Shown: positions 1 to 9,490 of the stretch, one piece after another
Position numbering within the stretch: the stretch's first letter is position 1
Layout: each line of letters starts with the position of its first letter
Assembly: GCA_020344755.1 (NCBI GenBank)
Contig: CP070829.1
Span: 1,436,765-1,473,245 of the forward strand
Source: Gemmatimonadales bacterium
Lineage (GTDB): Bacteria; Gemmatimonadota; Gemmatimonadetes; Longimicrobiales; Gaopeijiaceae
Reading direction: 5' to 3'
DNA length: 36,481 bases
Program-made: the position numbers and the translations under genes
The notes under the pieces: model-generated
The model's database searches: none
Told to the model about the DNA's origin: nothing
The model's input: only the letters and a program-made list of their open reading frames with translations

Positions 1-281
1 CTCCGGAGATCTCCGGAGGCCAGCGCCAGCGGGTGGCCATCGCCCGAGCGCTGGTGAACGAGCCAGCGCTCCTCCTGGCGGACGAGCCCACCGGAAACCT
101 GGACTCGGCCACCTCGTCCGAGATCATGGTTACCCTCGCAGAGTTGAACCGTCAGGGGCAGACCATCCTCCTGGTGACACACGAACACGACATCGCTGAG
201 TATGCGAAGCGGCAAGTGCACCTCCGCGACGGGCTCATCGAGCAGGACTTTCTGACCGAATCCACCGGAGTGGCACGATGA
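1..281 (+). CDS. ABC transporter ATP-binding protein, MacB/LolD type (3' part)
   Basis: This is the C-terminal part of an ATPase whose start lies left of the window; the in-frame reading begins at base 3. The visible part has the ABC signature [14 protein letters not shown], then Walker [13 protein letters not shown], and the switch histidine in LLVTHEHD. The E-P-T-G-N-L-D wording is typical of the MacB/LolD/FtsE branch, which powers mechanotransmission rather than solute import. The stop overlaps the start of the adaptor gene by 4 bases (ATGA), and a matching FtsX-type permease follows, so the three form one export unit. The Walker A motif is not visible because of the window edge. The substrate cannot be inferred. 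Confidence 0.93.
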   Translation, partial: PEISGGQRQRVAIARALVNEPALLLADEPTGNLDSATSSEIMVTLAELNRQGQTILLVTHEHDIAEYAKRQVHLRDGLIEQDFLTESTGVAR

Positions 282-1750
282 TCACGAAGACGTTGCGGCT
301 GGCCCTTCTCGCAGGGGTAGTGGCCGCCTGCAACACCAGCGAGGCCGTGGAGGCCCCGTCCCTGGAGACCGCGACACTGGATCGGGGGGACCTGCGCATC
401 ACGGTGGAAGCCACGGGTACGGTGGAGCCCATCCGGGAGGTCGAGGTGAAGTCCAAGGCCTCGGGAGAGATCCAGCGCCTACACGTGGACGTGGGCGACC
501 AGGTCGAGCCCGGCACCCTGCTGGCGGAGGTGGATCCGCGGGACGTGCGCAACGGATACGAGCAGGCGCAGGCGGACCTGCAGGTGGCCGAGGCCCGTGC
601 CGAGATCTCGGAGCAGCAGCTCCAGCGGCAGCGGGAGTTGTTGGCGGCAGGGGTGATCACGCAGCAGGAGCTGGAGTCCGCGGCCCTGGACGCCGCCAAT
701 GCCCAGGCCAATCTGGTGAAGGCGCGGACCAACTTCGAGCTGGCGGAGCTTCGGTTGGCGGACGTGACGATCCGGGCCCCGCTGGCCGGCACGATCCTCC
801 AGCGGAACGTCGAAGAGGGCACGGTCATCCAGTCGGCATCCCAGAATGTTTCCGGGGGCTCGGTCCTCTTCGTCATGGCCGAGCTGGCGGCCATGCAGGT
901 CCGGACCCTGGTGGATGAGACCGACATGGGGCAGCTCGCTGCCGGAATGTCCTCCTCCGTGACCGTGGAGGCCTACCCGGAGCGCACGTTCCGGGGCGTG
1001 GTGGAGAAGATCGAGCCCCAGGCCGTGGTCCAGCAGAACGTCACCATGTTCCCGGTGATCGTCACCCTCGACAACCGGAGCGGGCTCCTCCGCCCCGGGA
1101 TGAACGCCGAGGTGGAGGTCCTGGTGGACGAGGCCACCGACGTCCTTCTGGTTCCCAACGGCGCCATCGTCAACCTTCAGGACGTGGGTCCGGCAGCGCT
1201 GGCGTTGGGCCTCGACCTGGATGAGATCGATCTCATGCAGTTCCGGCGGGGACGGCCGGGCGCGGCCGAGGGTGCCCAGGGTGCGCCAGGGGGGCAGCAA
1301 GCCAGCCCCGAACAGGCGCCGGCGGAAGCCGCTCCTCCGTCCGGGGCCCCTTCCCCTACCGCAGCCATGGACTCGCTGCGGGCCCGGGTGGCCCGGGGGG
1401 AGCTGTCCCAGGACTCCATGCGCGCCCTGGTCCGGGCGCGTATGCAGGAGCAGGGCGGCGGGTTCGTCCGGCCCCAGAGCGGTGCGCTCCAGCCCGGTGC
1501 AGGGGTGCCGCCCAGGGACGTTCGCCGGGCCGCCGTGTTCGTGCTGATCGACGGCGTGCCGGAGGTACGCATGATCCAGATCGGACTGAACGACTGGGAC
1601 AACACCCAGGTGGTGTCCGGGCTCGAGGGTGACGAGGTCCTGGCGGTGATCGGTGCGGCCCAGCTCCAGGCCCGGCAACAGGAGTTCCTCGACCGGATCC
1701 GGTCCCGGACCGGTGGCTCGCCCTTCGGTTCCGGGATGGGGCGGAGGTAG
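278..1750 (+). CDS. MacA-like periplasmic adaptor lipoprotein (HlyD/RND-type membrane fusion protein)
   Basis: This 490-residue adaptor probably links the inner-membrane ATPase/permease to an outer-membrane channel. The N-terminus has a short hydrophobic stretch ending in VVAAC, a plausible lipobox, so it is probably a lipoprotein. A barrel-sandwich half ([23 protein letters not shown]) is followed by an alpha-hairpin around residues 85-145, rich in Gln/Glu/Ala, and the return half ([10 protein letters not shown]). A beta-barrel domain follows. Unlike short MacA proteins, about 120 residues rich in Pro, Ala, Gln and Arg (roughly 305-415) interrupt the membrane-proximal region before the final strand block ([17 protein letters not shown]). 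The start is coupled to the upstream ATPase by ATGA. It could serve macrolide, peptide or lipid export; the specificity is unknown. Confidence 0.92.
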   Translation: MITKTLRLALLAGVVAACNTSEAVEAPSLETATLDRGDLRITVEATGTVEPIREVEVKSKASGEIQRLHVDVGDQVEPGTLLAEVDPRDVRNGYEQAQADLQVAEARAEISEQQLQRQRELLAAGVITQQELESAALDAANAQANLVKARTNFELAELRLADVTIRAPLAGTILQRNVEEGTVIQSASQNVSGGSVLFVMAELAAMQVRTLVDETDMGQLAAGMSSSVTVEAYPERTFRGVVEKIEPQAVVQQNVTMFPVIVTLDNRSGLLRPGMNAEVEVLVDEATDVLLVPNGAIVNLQDVGPAALALGLDLDEIDLMQFRRGRPGAAEGAQGAPGGQQASPEQAPAEAAPPSGAPSPTAAMDSLRARVARGELSQDSMRALVRARMQEQGGGFVRPQSGALQPGAGVPPRDVRRAAVFVLIDGVPEVRMIQIGLNDWDNTQVVSGLEGDEVLAVIGAAQLQARQQEFLDRIRSRTGGSPFGSGMGRR

Positions 1751-1756
1751 GGCGAG

Positions 1757-2977
<1,221 letters not shown>

Positions 2978-3088
2978 GCGGCCGTCGGGCCCCTTTGGGC
3001 GACCGTCCCGGGTCGGTCCGGAGGGGCAGACCCATCCCTCGGATCAGGTGCACCAGCGAGACCGCGGCGCGGGCCACGCCAGGGGTGG

Positions 3089-4303
3089 TCAGCGAAGCCG
3101 CACCGTGGTGGACGCGCCTTTCCGGACGAGCAGGAGGCGGACCTCGGAGCGGGTGCGGGCGAGGATCTCCCTGAGCTCGTCCACCGAGGCCACCGGAACC
3201 TCATTGACCTCGACGATCACGTCTCCAGCGCGGAGCCCCGCCGAGGCGGCAGGTGCGTCTGCGGACACGTGAGTCACCAGCACGCCCTCGTCGACTCCGA
3301 AGTAGACGGACAGCTCGGGAGTCAGACTCCGCATCTCGGCACCGGCGACCCGGTTGAGGCCGGCCAGGAAGGGGGCAAGGGGACGCAGGGGGACATCCGC
3401 CGCCGCCTCGGCGCCGGCCACTCGACCATCCGACGTCGGGGTTCCCACTCCCCGAGCCTGCGCGACCGGGGCGCGGTCCCTCTCCTCCTCCAACTCGAGC
3501 CTGAGAAGGGTCTCCACCCGCGCCACGCCGGTGGAGTCCGCCTCTCGAACCCACACGGAGAAGGGGACGGACTGCCCCGGCCGGGCCTGGGAGGTCTCGA
3601 AGGAGTACGCGACCCGGGACCCGTCCCCGCTCGCCCCGACCCGGATCGCGGAGATCACACTGTCGCCTGCGAGGACGACGCGGGTCGTGATGGAGTCGCC
3701 ATCCACCCGGTCCACCACGATGTTGGGGGCGAAAAGGTGGACCGCTGCCGAGTCCCCACCGGATCCGGACGTGACACGGACGCGGCTCCCCTCGAGGATC
3801 TGTGTGAGCCGATTCCGGACCTCATCCAACTCCTCCTGGAGGCGAGCCGGGACCAGGACCTTGGGATCGGGACGGTCGCCGGCCACCAGCGTCACCTCCA
3901 CCTCGCGACCTTGCCGGAGGAGACCCAGCGTCATGGGATCTCCCGGCTCCAGCCTCTGGGTCAGGGAGCGGAACCGCTCACCGGTCACCTGCGCGCCGTT
4001 GACCCGGATCACGCGGTCCCCCACCTGGACACCGGCCTCTACGGCCGGGCTACCCTCCCACACGTCCTCCACGACGATCTGGTCGTTCCGGCCATCCGCG
4101 TGATGGAGGACCGTGACGTTGATCCCCAGCCATCCCCGGGCTTGGGCCACGCGCACCAAGGTTTTCGGTGCCTCCGTGGTCACCTGTGCCACGGCCGCCG
4201 GGGTACCGGCCGCCACCAGGAAACCCGCCCAGAGGATGACCGCGGGTAGGCGCCGACCCCAGGGCCGGTTCGTCACCGTCCGGAAGACCTCAGTACCAGT
4301 CAT
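3089..4303 (-). CDS. exported protein with two PDZ domains and no protease domain
   Basis: The protein has 404 residues. A signal peptide or anchor covers about residues 15-40 (LPAVILWAGFLVAAGTPAAVAQ). PDZ domain 1 is at about 50-130 (GWLGINV, then GSPAVEAGVQVGDRVIRVNG). A beta-rich middle region of unknown fold follows, and PDZ domain 2 occupies the last 85 residues (SADAPAASAGLRAGDVIVEVN). No trypsin-like, site-2 or other protease catalytic motif is visible. The ATG at 4303 was chosen because a signal peptide follows directly; the longer open frame upstream is only the antisigma gene read in another frame. The start overlaps the end of the anti-sigma gene by 14 bases, so it is the third gene of the sigma operon. 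It may sense envelope peptides and act on anti-sigma stability; this role is inference. Confidence 0.85.
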   Translation of the reverse strand: MTGTEVFRTVTNRPWGRRLPAVILWAGFLVAAGTPAAVAQVTTEAPKTLVRVAQARGWLGINVTVLHHADGRNDQIVVEDVWEGSPAVEAGVQVGDRVIRVNGAQVTGERFRSLTQRLEPGDPMTLGLLRQGREVEVTLVAGDRPDPKVLVPARLQEELDEVRNRLTQILEGSRVRVTSGSGGDSAAVHLFAPNIVVDRVDGDSITTRVVLAGDSVISAIRVGASGDGSRVAYSFETSQARPGQSVPFSVWVREADSTGVARVETLLRLELEEERDRAPVAQARGVGTPTSDGRVAGAEAAADVPLRPLAPFLAGLNRVAGAEMRSLTPELSVYFGVDEGVLVTHVSADAPAASAGLRAGDVIVEVNEVPVASVDELREILARTRSEVRLLLVRKGASTTVRLR

Positions 4304-4967
4304 CGGCCGAGCCCTCCTGCAGCGCAGCCCGGTACGTGGCCTGGCGCTCCGCCATGGCGGAAGCCAGGAAGCCGTTGAGGAACGGATCCGCCGGGGCCTG
4401 CTGGACCGCCGCCTGCCCTGCTGCCACCAGGTACTCCAACGCGGCGAGCCTCGACTCCGGCGAGGACACCCCGGCAGGGCTTCCCTCGGCATCGACGAGC
4501 TGCCGGTACTGCACCAGGGCGTCCATGTACTGCCGCTCGTAAAGGCGGACGGCCTGGGCGGCTTCGTCGAGGGAAGTGGCGGTATTGGAGGCCAGCGAGA
4601 ACGGCGTGGCGCCGTCGGACCCGGCCATGCCGGGACCGGTCGCGGGCCGGGCGTTCAGCGAAAGGCCCAGCCCCGTTCCACCCAGGAACAGAACGACTGC
4701 GGCCGCGACCTTCATCCAGCCCGGCGTGGAAGCGAGGAGGCTGCGCTCATGGCGGAGCAGTCCCTCGCTCATGAGACGGGCCTCCAGCATGGCCCAGTCT
4801 CCCCGGGGTGGCCGCAGGTCCGGTAGCTCGCCGAGGGCGTGGGTCTGCCCTTGCAGCAGACTCAACTCGGTGCGGCATCGGATGCACGCCTCCAGGTGAT
4901 GGCGCTCCTCCCTGGAGGGCGCCTCGTCCACCAGCCGTGCCAGGGTTTCCAGGTTCAAATGCTCCAT
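4290..4967 (-). CDS. zinc-finger anti-sigma factor, single membrane pass
   Basis: This 225-residue protein begins with a compact cytoplasmic domain containing HHLEACIRC, the H-x3-C-x2-C motif of ZAS-type anti-sigma factors. One hydrophobic helix follows at about residues 90-110 (MKVAAAVVLFLGGTGLGLSL), then an alpha-helical exterior segment of about 110 residues. The ATG at 4967 is supported by the motif spacing and by a 13-base overlap with the end of the sigma gene. It should hold the upstream ECF sigma factor inactive until a signal releases it. The exterior part has no recognised sensor domain. The family call rests on the motif plus gene order. Confidence 0.87.
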   Translation of the reverse strand: MEHLNLETLARLVDEAPSREERHHLEACIRCRTELSLLQGQTHALGELPDLRPPRGDWAMLEARLMSEGLLRHERSLLASTPGWMKVAAAVVLFLGGTGLGLSLNARPATGPGMAGSDGATPFSLASNTATSLDEAAQAVRLYERQYMDALVQYRQLVDAEGSPAGVSSPESRLAALEYLVAAGQAAVQQAPADPFLNGFLASAMAERQATYRAALQEGSADDWY

Positions 4968-5524
4968 GCTTCGGCTCCACTCTCCATGTCCGGCTGGCCC
5001 AGGTCGGAGAGGAACTCCCTCATCCGCGCCCGGGCCTTGAACAGCTGTGACTTGGAGGTCCCGGACGTGACGCCCATGACCTCTCCGATCTCTTCGTGGG
5101 TGTAGCCCTCCACGTCGTGGAGGATGAGGACCTGCCGCATCCCGTCGGGGAGCCGGTCCATGGCGGCTTCGAGTCGCTTCTCCAGGAGCGTATCTCCAGC
5201 CCGCGGTCCCACCGGCAGGGTGTCCGGCATGGGTGCCTCGCGCCTGGTGCGGGTCTGTGACTTCCGCAACGCCTGGAGCGCCGCGTTCACCGCGATCCGG
5301 TGAAGCCACGTGGAGAACCGGGAATCGCCGCGGAAGGTGGGCAGCGCCCGGATGGCCCGGATCCAGGCCTCCTGTGCATAGTCCTGAGCCACGTCGTCGT
5401 CGGCGGCGATGCGACGCACCACGGCATAGACCCGCGGAGCGTAACGCTCATACAGGAGCCGGATGGCCGAGCCGTCCCCGGCGCAGGCTTTTCGGATGAT
5501 CTGTGCTTCGCTCAAGTCGGTCAT
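4955..5524 (-). CDS. ECF RNA polymerase sigma factor (RpoE-like)
   Basis: This 189-residue group-4 sigma factor has region 2 at about residues 20-90 (IRLLYERYAPRVYAVVRRI, then AQDYAQEAWIRAIRALPTFR) and a second half reading STWLHRIAVNAALQALR. Region 4 is at about 115-170 (AMDRLPDGMRQVLILHDVEG, then HEEIGEVMGVTSGTSKSQL). No extra C-terminal domain is present. The ATG at 5524 gives the usual compact length; the frame is open further upstream but that part has no sigma homology. The gene leads an overlapping operon with its anti-sigma factor and a PDZ protein. The space to the divergent CPBP protease is short, so both promoters must lie close together or inside coding sequence. The regulon is unknown. 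Confidence 0.95.
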   Translation of the reverse strand: MTDLSEAQIIRKACAGDGSAIRLLYERYAPRVYAVVRRIAADDDVAQDYAQEAWIRAIRALPTFRGDSRFSTWLHRIAVNAALQALRKSQTRTRREAPMPDTLPVGPRAGDTLLEKRLEAAMDRLPDGMRQVLILHDVEGYTHEEIGEVMGVTSGTSKSQLFKARARMREFLSDLGQPDMESGAEAWSI

Positions 5525-5573
5525 TCCTGGGAAGTGTGGATCAACCCTGAGACGCACAATCTGCGGCGAAGGG

Positions 5574-6482
5574 TTGCCGCCGATCCATGGTTGCCCACCC
5601 GGGCCACGCCGCGCCACGTTTCGTACCGACCCCGACGCGGAGAGTTCGCTGACGTCCGACACCCACGGTACCCCGCCCGCCCACGATTCCCCGCCCGTCT
5701 CCCCGGCGCGGAACCTCCTCCTTCGGGCGTTCGTCGCCTCGGCGGCTGCCTTCCTGATTCTGCGGAACGGCCTCGCCGCCGCTGGCCTGGCCGGAGTCAG
5801 CGCCGCCGAATGGGTGGGGCTTCTCCTCTTCCCGGTCCTCATCCTGCGCCTCCGAGGCGTCGACCCCTGGTCTGCGGCCGGAGTCAGGTCGCTCTCCAGG
5901 CGGTCTGCGCTGGGAGCTGCGCTGGTGGGCGCGGCGGGGCCTTCGGTGGCGTGGCTGGTCTACTGGGCCCAATCCCCCTGGGTACGGGCCGATCCGGGGG
6001 TGGTGGCGGAGCTCACTCGGGGCCTGGTCCCCAGCGACCTTCCCGGGCTCGCGGTACTACTCCTCGCAGCTGCGGTGACGCCCGCCATCTGTGAGGAATA
6101 CGGTCTTCGGGGGCTCCTCCTCCAGGGGCTGCGGCACTGGGTGGGCGCGGGCTGGGCCGTGGTCCTGAGCGCCATGGCCTTCGGTCTGCTCCACTGGTCG
6201 CCCGGTGCCGCCTTCCGGATCCTTCCAACGGCGGCTCTGGGCCTCCTGCTGGGCTGGACGGTCCTGAGGTCGGGTAGCCTGCTCGGTGCCATGGTCGTCC
6301 ACCTCACCCACAACCTCCTCATTCTCGTGGGCTCCATGGTGGCCGGAAGCGCGGCGCTTGCCGAGGGGTCGGGACCGCCCCCGGCACCTTTTCTCCTGAC
6401 AGGGGTCGCCTTCGTCGTGCTGGGAGGTCACCTTCTGGCGCCGCCCCAGCCGGACCCCTCAACTCCTTGCGACACGAACTGA
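5574..6482 (+). CDS. CPBP-family intramembrane metalloprotease (Abi/CAAX-like)
   Basis: This multi-pass membrane protein of about 300 residues has the three glutamyl-type intramembrane protease motifs. Motif 1 is CEEYGLRGLLLQ, holding the E-E-x3-R signature. Motif 2 is FGLLHW (F-x3-H). Motif 3 is HLTHN. All predicted catalytic residues are therefore present. The start is uncertain: TTG 5574 follows GAAGGG and is used here, while a CTG near 5651 would remove a Pro-rich, non-membrane N-terminus. It is divergent from the sigma/anti-sigma operon, which makes a role in cleaving a membrane-bound regulator conceivable, but many family members act in prenyl-protein processing or bacteriocin immunity. 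The substrate is unknown. Confidence 0.88.
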   Translation: MPPIHGCPPGPRRATFRTDPDAESSLTSDTHGTPPAHDSPPVSPARNLLLRAFVASAAAFLILRNGLAAAGLAGVSAAEWVGLLLFPVLILRLRGVDPWSAAGVRSLSRRSALGAALVGAAGPSVAWLVYWAQSPWVRADPGVVAELTRGLVPSDLPGLAVLLLAAAVTPAICEEYGLRGLLLQGLRHWVGAGWAVVLSAMAFGLLHWSPGAAFRILPTAALGLLLGWTVLRSGSLLGAMVVHLTHNLLILVGSMVAGSAALAEGSGPPPAPFLLTGVAFVVLGGHLLAPPQPDPSTPCDTN

Positions 6483-6493
6483 ACCGAACTCCG

Positions 6494-7678
6494 ATGCACA
6501 ACCCACGACTCCCGGGCGCAACCCACCTCGAATGCACCGCTACCGGCGAGCGCTTCGAGAGCGAAGCCCTCCAGCGCCTCTCGCCGGCAGGGAAGCCCCT
6601 GTTCGCCCGGTACGATCTTGCCGCCGTCTCGGGGGACTTCACTCCCGAGAGAGTCGCCACCCGGCGAGCCGACCTCTGGCGCTACGCGGAGGTCCTTCCC
6701 GTTCGGGACCCGGCAATGCAGATCGGCCTGGGTGAGGGTTGGACACCTCTCCTGGACGCACCGAGGCTGGCGACACGCCTGGACGTGGGGCGGGTCTGGG
6801 TCAAGGACGAGGGCCAGAACCCCACCGGCAGCTTCAAGGCCCGGGGAATGGCGCTGGCCGTGTCCAGAGCCAAGGAACTGGGCGCGGCGGAACTCGCCGT
6901 TCCCACGGCCGGGAATGCCGGGAGCGCGGCGGCGGCGTACGGGGCCGCGGCCGGCATGCCCGTCCACGTGGTGGCGCCGACGGATACGCCACAGCCCATC
7001 GTAGAGGAGATCCGGGCGCTGGGGGCGGACCTCCAGCTGCTCGACGGGCTCATCTCGGACTGCGCCCAGCTGGTGAAGCAGGGTGTGGAGCGACACGGAT
7101 GGTGGGATCTCTCGACGCTCAAGGAGCCGTACCGCGTGGAAGGGAAGAAGACCATGGGGTACGAGGTCTTCGAACAGCTGGGAGGACGCCTTCCCGACGC
7201 CATCGTCTATCCCACCGGCGGGGGCACCGGCCTCATCGGAATGTGGAAGGCCTTCCATGAGATGGAGGCCCTGGGGTGGATCGGCCCGGAGCGGCCGCGC
7301 ATGTACTCGGTCCAGGCCGCGGGGTGTGCGCCCATGGTCCGGGCCTGGGAGGCGGGTGTCGAGGACGCAGGCTTCTGGGAGGGCGCCTACACCTACGCAT
7401 CCGGGCTCCGGGTCCCGGGCGCGGTGGGGGACTTCCTCATCCTGCGTGCGCTCCGGGAGTCCGGGGGTGCGGCGGTGGCGGTCCCGGACCACGAGATGGC
7501 CGAGTGGGTGGCGTACATGGGGTCGGATACGGGTGTCTTCGCCGCGCCGGAGGGCGGTGCGGTGGCGGCGGCGGTGCAGCGCCTGCGGGCGTCGGGCCAC
7601 ATCCGGGCGGATGACGAGGTCGTCCTGTTCAACACGGGGAGCGGCCTCAAGTACGTGGGGATGACCCCCCTCGACTGA
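6494..7678 (+). CDS. thrC: threonine synthase
   Basis: This PLP-dependent fold-type II enzyme of 394 residues should convert O-phospho-L-homoserine to threonine. The PLP lysine lies in NPTGSFKARG, the substrate-side segment reads PTAGNAGSAAAAYG, and the phosphate-binding loop is YPTGGGTGLIGM. The N-terminal region matches the archaeal/actinobacterial ThrC layout, but the usual zinc-ribbon cysteines are mostly missing (LECTATGERF keeps one). The ATG at 6494 lies 11 bases after the protease stop; an in-frame TTG at 6467 would overlap the protease by 16 bases. Related PLP enzymes such as threonine dehydratase are less likely given the overall length and the N-terminal domain. Confidence 0.92.
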   Translation: MHNPRLPGATHLECTATGERFESEALQRLSPAGKPLFARYDLAAVSGDFTPERVATRRADLWRYAEVLPVRDPAMQIGLGEGWTPLLDAPRLATRLDVGRVWVKDEGQNPTGSFKARGMALAVSRAKELGAAELAVPTAGNAGSAAAAYGAAAGMPVHVVAPTDTPQPIVEEIRALGADLQLLDGLISDCAQLVKQGVERHGWWDLSTLKEPYRVEGKKTMGYEVFEQLGGRLPDAIVYPTGGGTGLIGMWKAFHEMEALGWIGPERPRMYSVQAAGCAPMVRAWEAGVEDAGFWEGAYTYASGLRVPGAVGDFLILRALRESGGAAVAVPDHEMAEWVAYMGSDTGVFAAPEGGAVAAAVQRLRASGHIRADDEVVLFNTGSGLKYVGMTPLD

Positions 7679-7932
7679 TGTTCCGGCTGGAATTCCTCTC
7701 GGCCGTGGGTCTGGCCTCGGTGATCGTGTGGGCCTATCTCCGGCGCCGCAGAGCCCTCCGAGAGCGCCTGCAGCGCAAGGGTCTCGACGACGCAGCGGTG
7801 GACCGGATCATCTCCCAGGGGCGGCTGGAGGTCGAGGACCCCGAAGGCCTGGACCTCGACGAGATCGCGCGGGCGGAAGAGGAGTTCTGGAAGGGAGAGG
7901 CCTGGGACCCTGCCGAAGAGGACCGGTTCTAA
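7678..7932 (+). CDS. small single-pass membrane protein of unknown function
   Basis: This 84-residue protein starts at an ATG sharing one base with the thrC stop (TGATG), so its translation is probably coupled to thrC. One hydrophobic N-terminal helix (LSAVGLASVIVWAYL) is followed by a strongly basic stretch (RRRRALRERLQRK) and an acidic, Asp/Glu-rich tail of about 45 residues. No known domain was recognised. Orientation would follow the positive-inside rule, with the C-terminus in the cytoplasm. It ends tail-to-tail with the next minus-strand gene with a 4-base overlap. The gene is believable from its coupling, its clean codon pattern and its lack of a better competing frame. Confidence 0.7.
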   Translation: MFRLEFLSAVGLASVIVWAYLRRRRALRERLQRKGLDDAAVDRIISQGRLEVEDPEGLDLDEIARAEEEFWKGEAWDPAEEDRF

Positions 7933-8450
7933 CGCTCCGGGAGCCAGCGGTACGAGGCTCCCGGCAGGGGGACGAGGCGGCGGTTCGGGGGAAGGTTGTC
8001 AGTAGGATCGGTGCGCCGGATCATCAAGGCGCGGTTCAGTCCGATCTCCACGTTGAGGAAGTGTTCCTGGGAGACGGTCCACTCCATCCCCAACGGCATT
8101 CTGGCCAGGACCGCCACACCGGTGCGCCCATCCGGCGGGAACGCCAGGACGGTCCAAAGTCCGGCTCCCGCCACCCCGAGAACTCTCCCGCTGGAGAAGT
8201 ACTGCTTGTGGACCAGGGAGACGCTCAGGTCTCGAAACGACCACGTTCCAACCGTGAGCTCGAAGCTCCCCCAGTCGTACTGTTGCTCGAAGATGAGCCC
8301 GATGGTGCTCACCCCGCCCACGGAGAGACCGACCCGCGACCGGGGTTCCTCCTGACCCTGGGTGGGCCGGGCGATTGCCAGAATCCCCAATAGGAGGAGT
8401 CCCCGAAGGGTCAAGAGCTTGGGGCCGGGCCAGAGGATTCGGGTCACCAT
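7929..8450 (-). CDS. small exported protein, probably beta-rich or outer-membrane, unknown function
   Basis: The protein has 173 residues. A signal peptide runs through about residue 33 (LLTLRGLLLLGILAIARPTQGQ, with cleavage likely near A-R-P-T-Q-G-Q). The mature part alternates polar and hydrophobic residues and is rich in Gly, aromatic residues and short strands (VGLSVGGVSTIGLIFEQQYD, FELTVGTWSF), as in small outer-membrane barrels. The ATG at 8450 was selected because the signal peptide follows; upstream residues in the open frame are shadow sequence. The promoter probably lies in or next to the start of the divergent glycosidase gene. No family was recognised. Confidence 0.72.
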   Translation of the reverse strand: MVTRILWPGPKLLTLRGLLLLGILAIARPTQGQEEPRSRVGLSVGGVSTIGLIFEQQYDWGSFELTVGTWSFRDLSVSLVHKQYFSSGRVLGVAGAGLWTVLAFPPDGRTGVAVLARMPLGMEWTVSQEHFLNVEIGLNRALMIRRTDPTDNLPPNRRLVPLPGASYRWLPER

Positions 8451-8521
8451 GCCGGGAATATGACGGGATCGGCGCCGACGGACCATTCCGGGCCGAGGGA
8501 CCCTTCCATACCTTCCCACCC

Positions 8522-9490
8522 ATGATGCGAACCACGGTGCGCGCTCCGCTTCCCCGTCGAAGACCCCTGGCGTTGCCGGGTGCGGTCCTGGCCGGCCTGC
8601 TGGCGGCCATGGCGGCTTGCCAGCCTCCGGATCACCCGTCCACCCTGCCCCCGGATCTTCCCCCGGCGGTGTGGGAACACCTGACACCGGACAGCGCTCG
8701 GGTCACTCGCATCGCCGACGGCGTCTTCTATCACTTCTTCTGGTCCGCCCGAGGGCCCTGGGCCGTGCACGTGTTGGAGGCTCGAATGGACCGCTGCCAA
8801 TTGGGGTTGGAGGTGGTGGCGGCGCCGATCCAGCCCGGGCGGCGCGGCGGACGAGCCACGGTCACCGATCTGGTAGGCAGCCGGGGCGTGGCAGTGGTTG
8901 CCGCCGTCAACGGGGACTTCTTCACGCCGGAAGGACTTCCACTGGGTCCCGAGGTGGTGAACGGAGTGAGGCGGACCGGCCGGGAGAGGCCGGCGCTGGT
9001 GGCGCGCGGTGGTGGGAGCGTGCCCTGGATCGGCGTCACGGGAGTCACCGACCGCGTGGTTCCGAGCACCGGATGGCCCCTGGGGGGAGTGGGGCCCGAC
9101 GCTGTCCAGGTCGTGGGAGGATGGCCGGAGCTCCTGGACGGAGGTCGAAGGGTGGGGGACCTCCTGGTGGGAGCCAATCCGTCCTTTGCGGCATCACGTC
9201 ACCCAAGGACGGCGGTGGGGTTGAATCCCTCGGACCGATCCCTCTGGTTCGTAGTGGTGGATGGCCGCCAGGGTGACTACTCCACGGGCATGACCCTCCC
9301 GGAGCTCACCGGCCTCCTGGAGGCGATGGGGGCCGAGGAGGCACTGAACCTGGATGGAGGTGGATCTTCCGTCCTGGTGGTTCGGGGGCGAGCCGTGAGC
9401 CACCCGTCCGACGACACGGGAGAGAGAGCGGTGGCGAACGCCCTCCTTCTGGTGGAAGATCCCTCCCGTTGCGTCGCGCTCAGCGGTTGA
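8522..9490 (+). CDS. lipoprotein with phosphodiester glycosidase (NAGPA) domain
   Basis: This 322-residue protein has a basic N-terminus, a hydrophobic stretch and the possible lipobox MAAC around residue 32. The body matches the NAGPA-type phosphodiester glycosidase family: AAVNGDFFTPEGLPLG is a conserved early motif, and the C-terminal NLDGGGSSVLVV is the hallmark family motif. The family hydrolyses sugar-phosphodiester links; the human uncovering enzyme removes GlcNAc from mannose 6-phosphate, and bacterial members are thought to act on cell-wall glycopolymers. Two adjacent ATG codons (8522 and 8525) could start it. It ends overlapping the convergent receptor gene by 11 bases. The substrate in this organism is unknown. 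Confidence 0.87.
   Translation: MMRTTVRAPLPRRRPLALPGAVLAGLLAAMAACQPPDHPSTLPPDLPPAVWEHLTPDSARVTRIADGVFYHFFWSARGPWAVHVLEARMDRCQLGLEVVAAPIQPGRRGGRATVTDLVGSRGVAVVAAVNGDFFTPEGLPLGPEVVNGVRRTGRERPALVARGGGSVPWIGVTGVTDRVVPSTGWPLGGVGPDAVQVVGGWPELLDGGRRVGDLLVGANPSFAASRHPRTAVGLNPSDRSLWFVVVDGRQGDYSTGMTLPELTGLLEAMGAEEALNLDGGGSSVLVVRGRAVSHPSDDTGERAVANALLLVEDPSRCVALSG

Noticed and set aside
1250..1530. Pro/Ala/Gln-rich stretch of the MacA-like adaptor as a separate gene or frameshift
   Set aside because: Reading frame is continuous, and family sequence resumes after it; it looks like a variable inserted region.
479..1678. Long minus-strand open frames opposite the adaptor gene, and similar long antisense frames throughout
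   Set aside because: They are codon-bias shadows in high-GC DNA, low in complexity and without domain features, opposite well-supported genes.
2978..3088. Possible terminator between convergent export and PDZ genes
   Set aside because: Only short imperfect inverted repeats (for example GTCG/CGAC) and no T-run were found.
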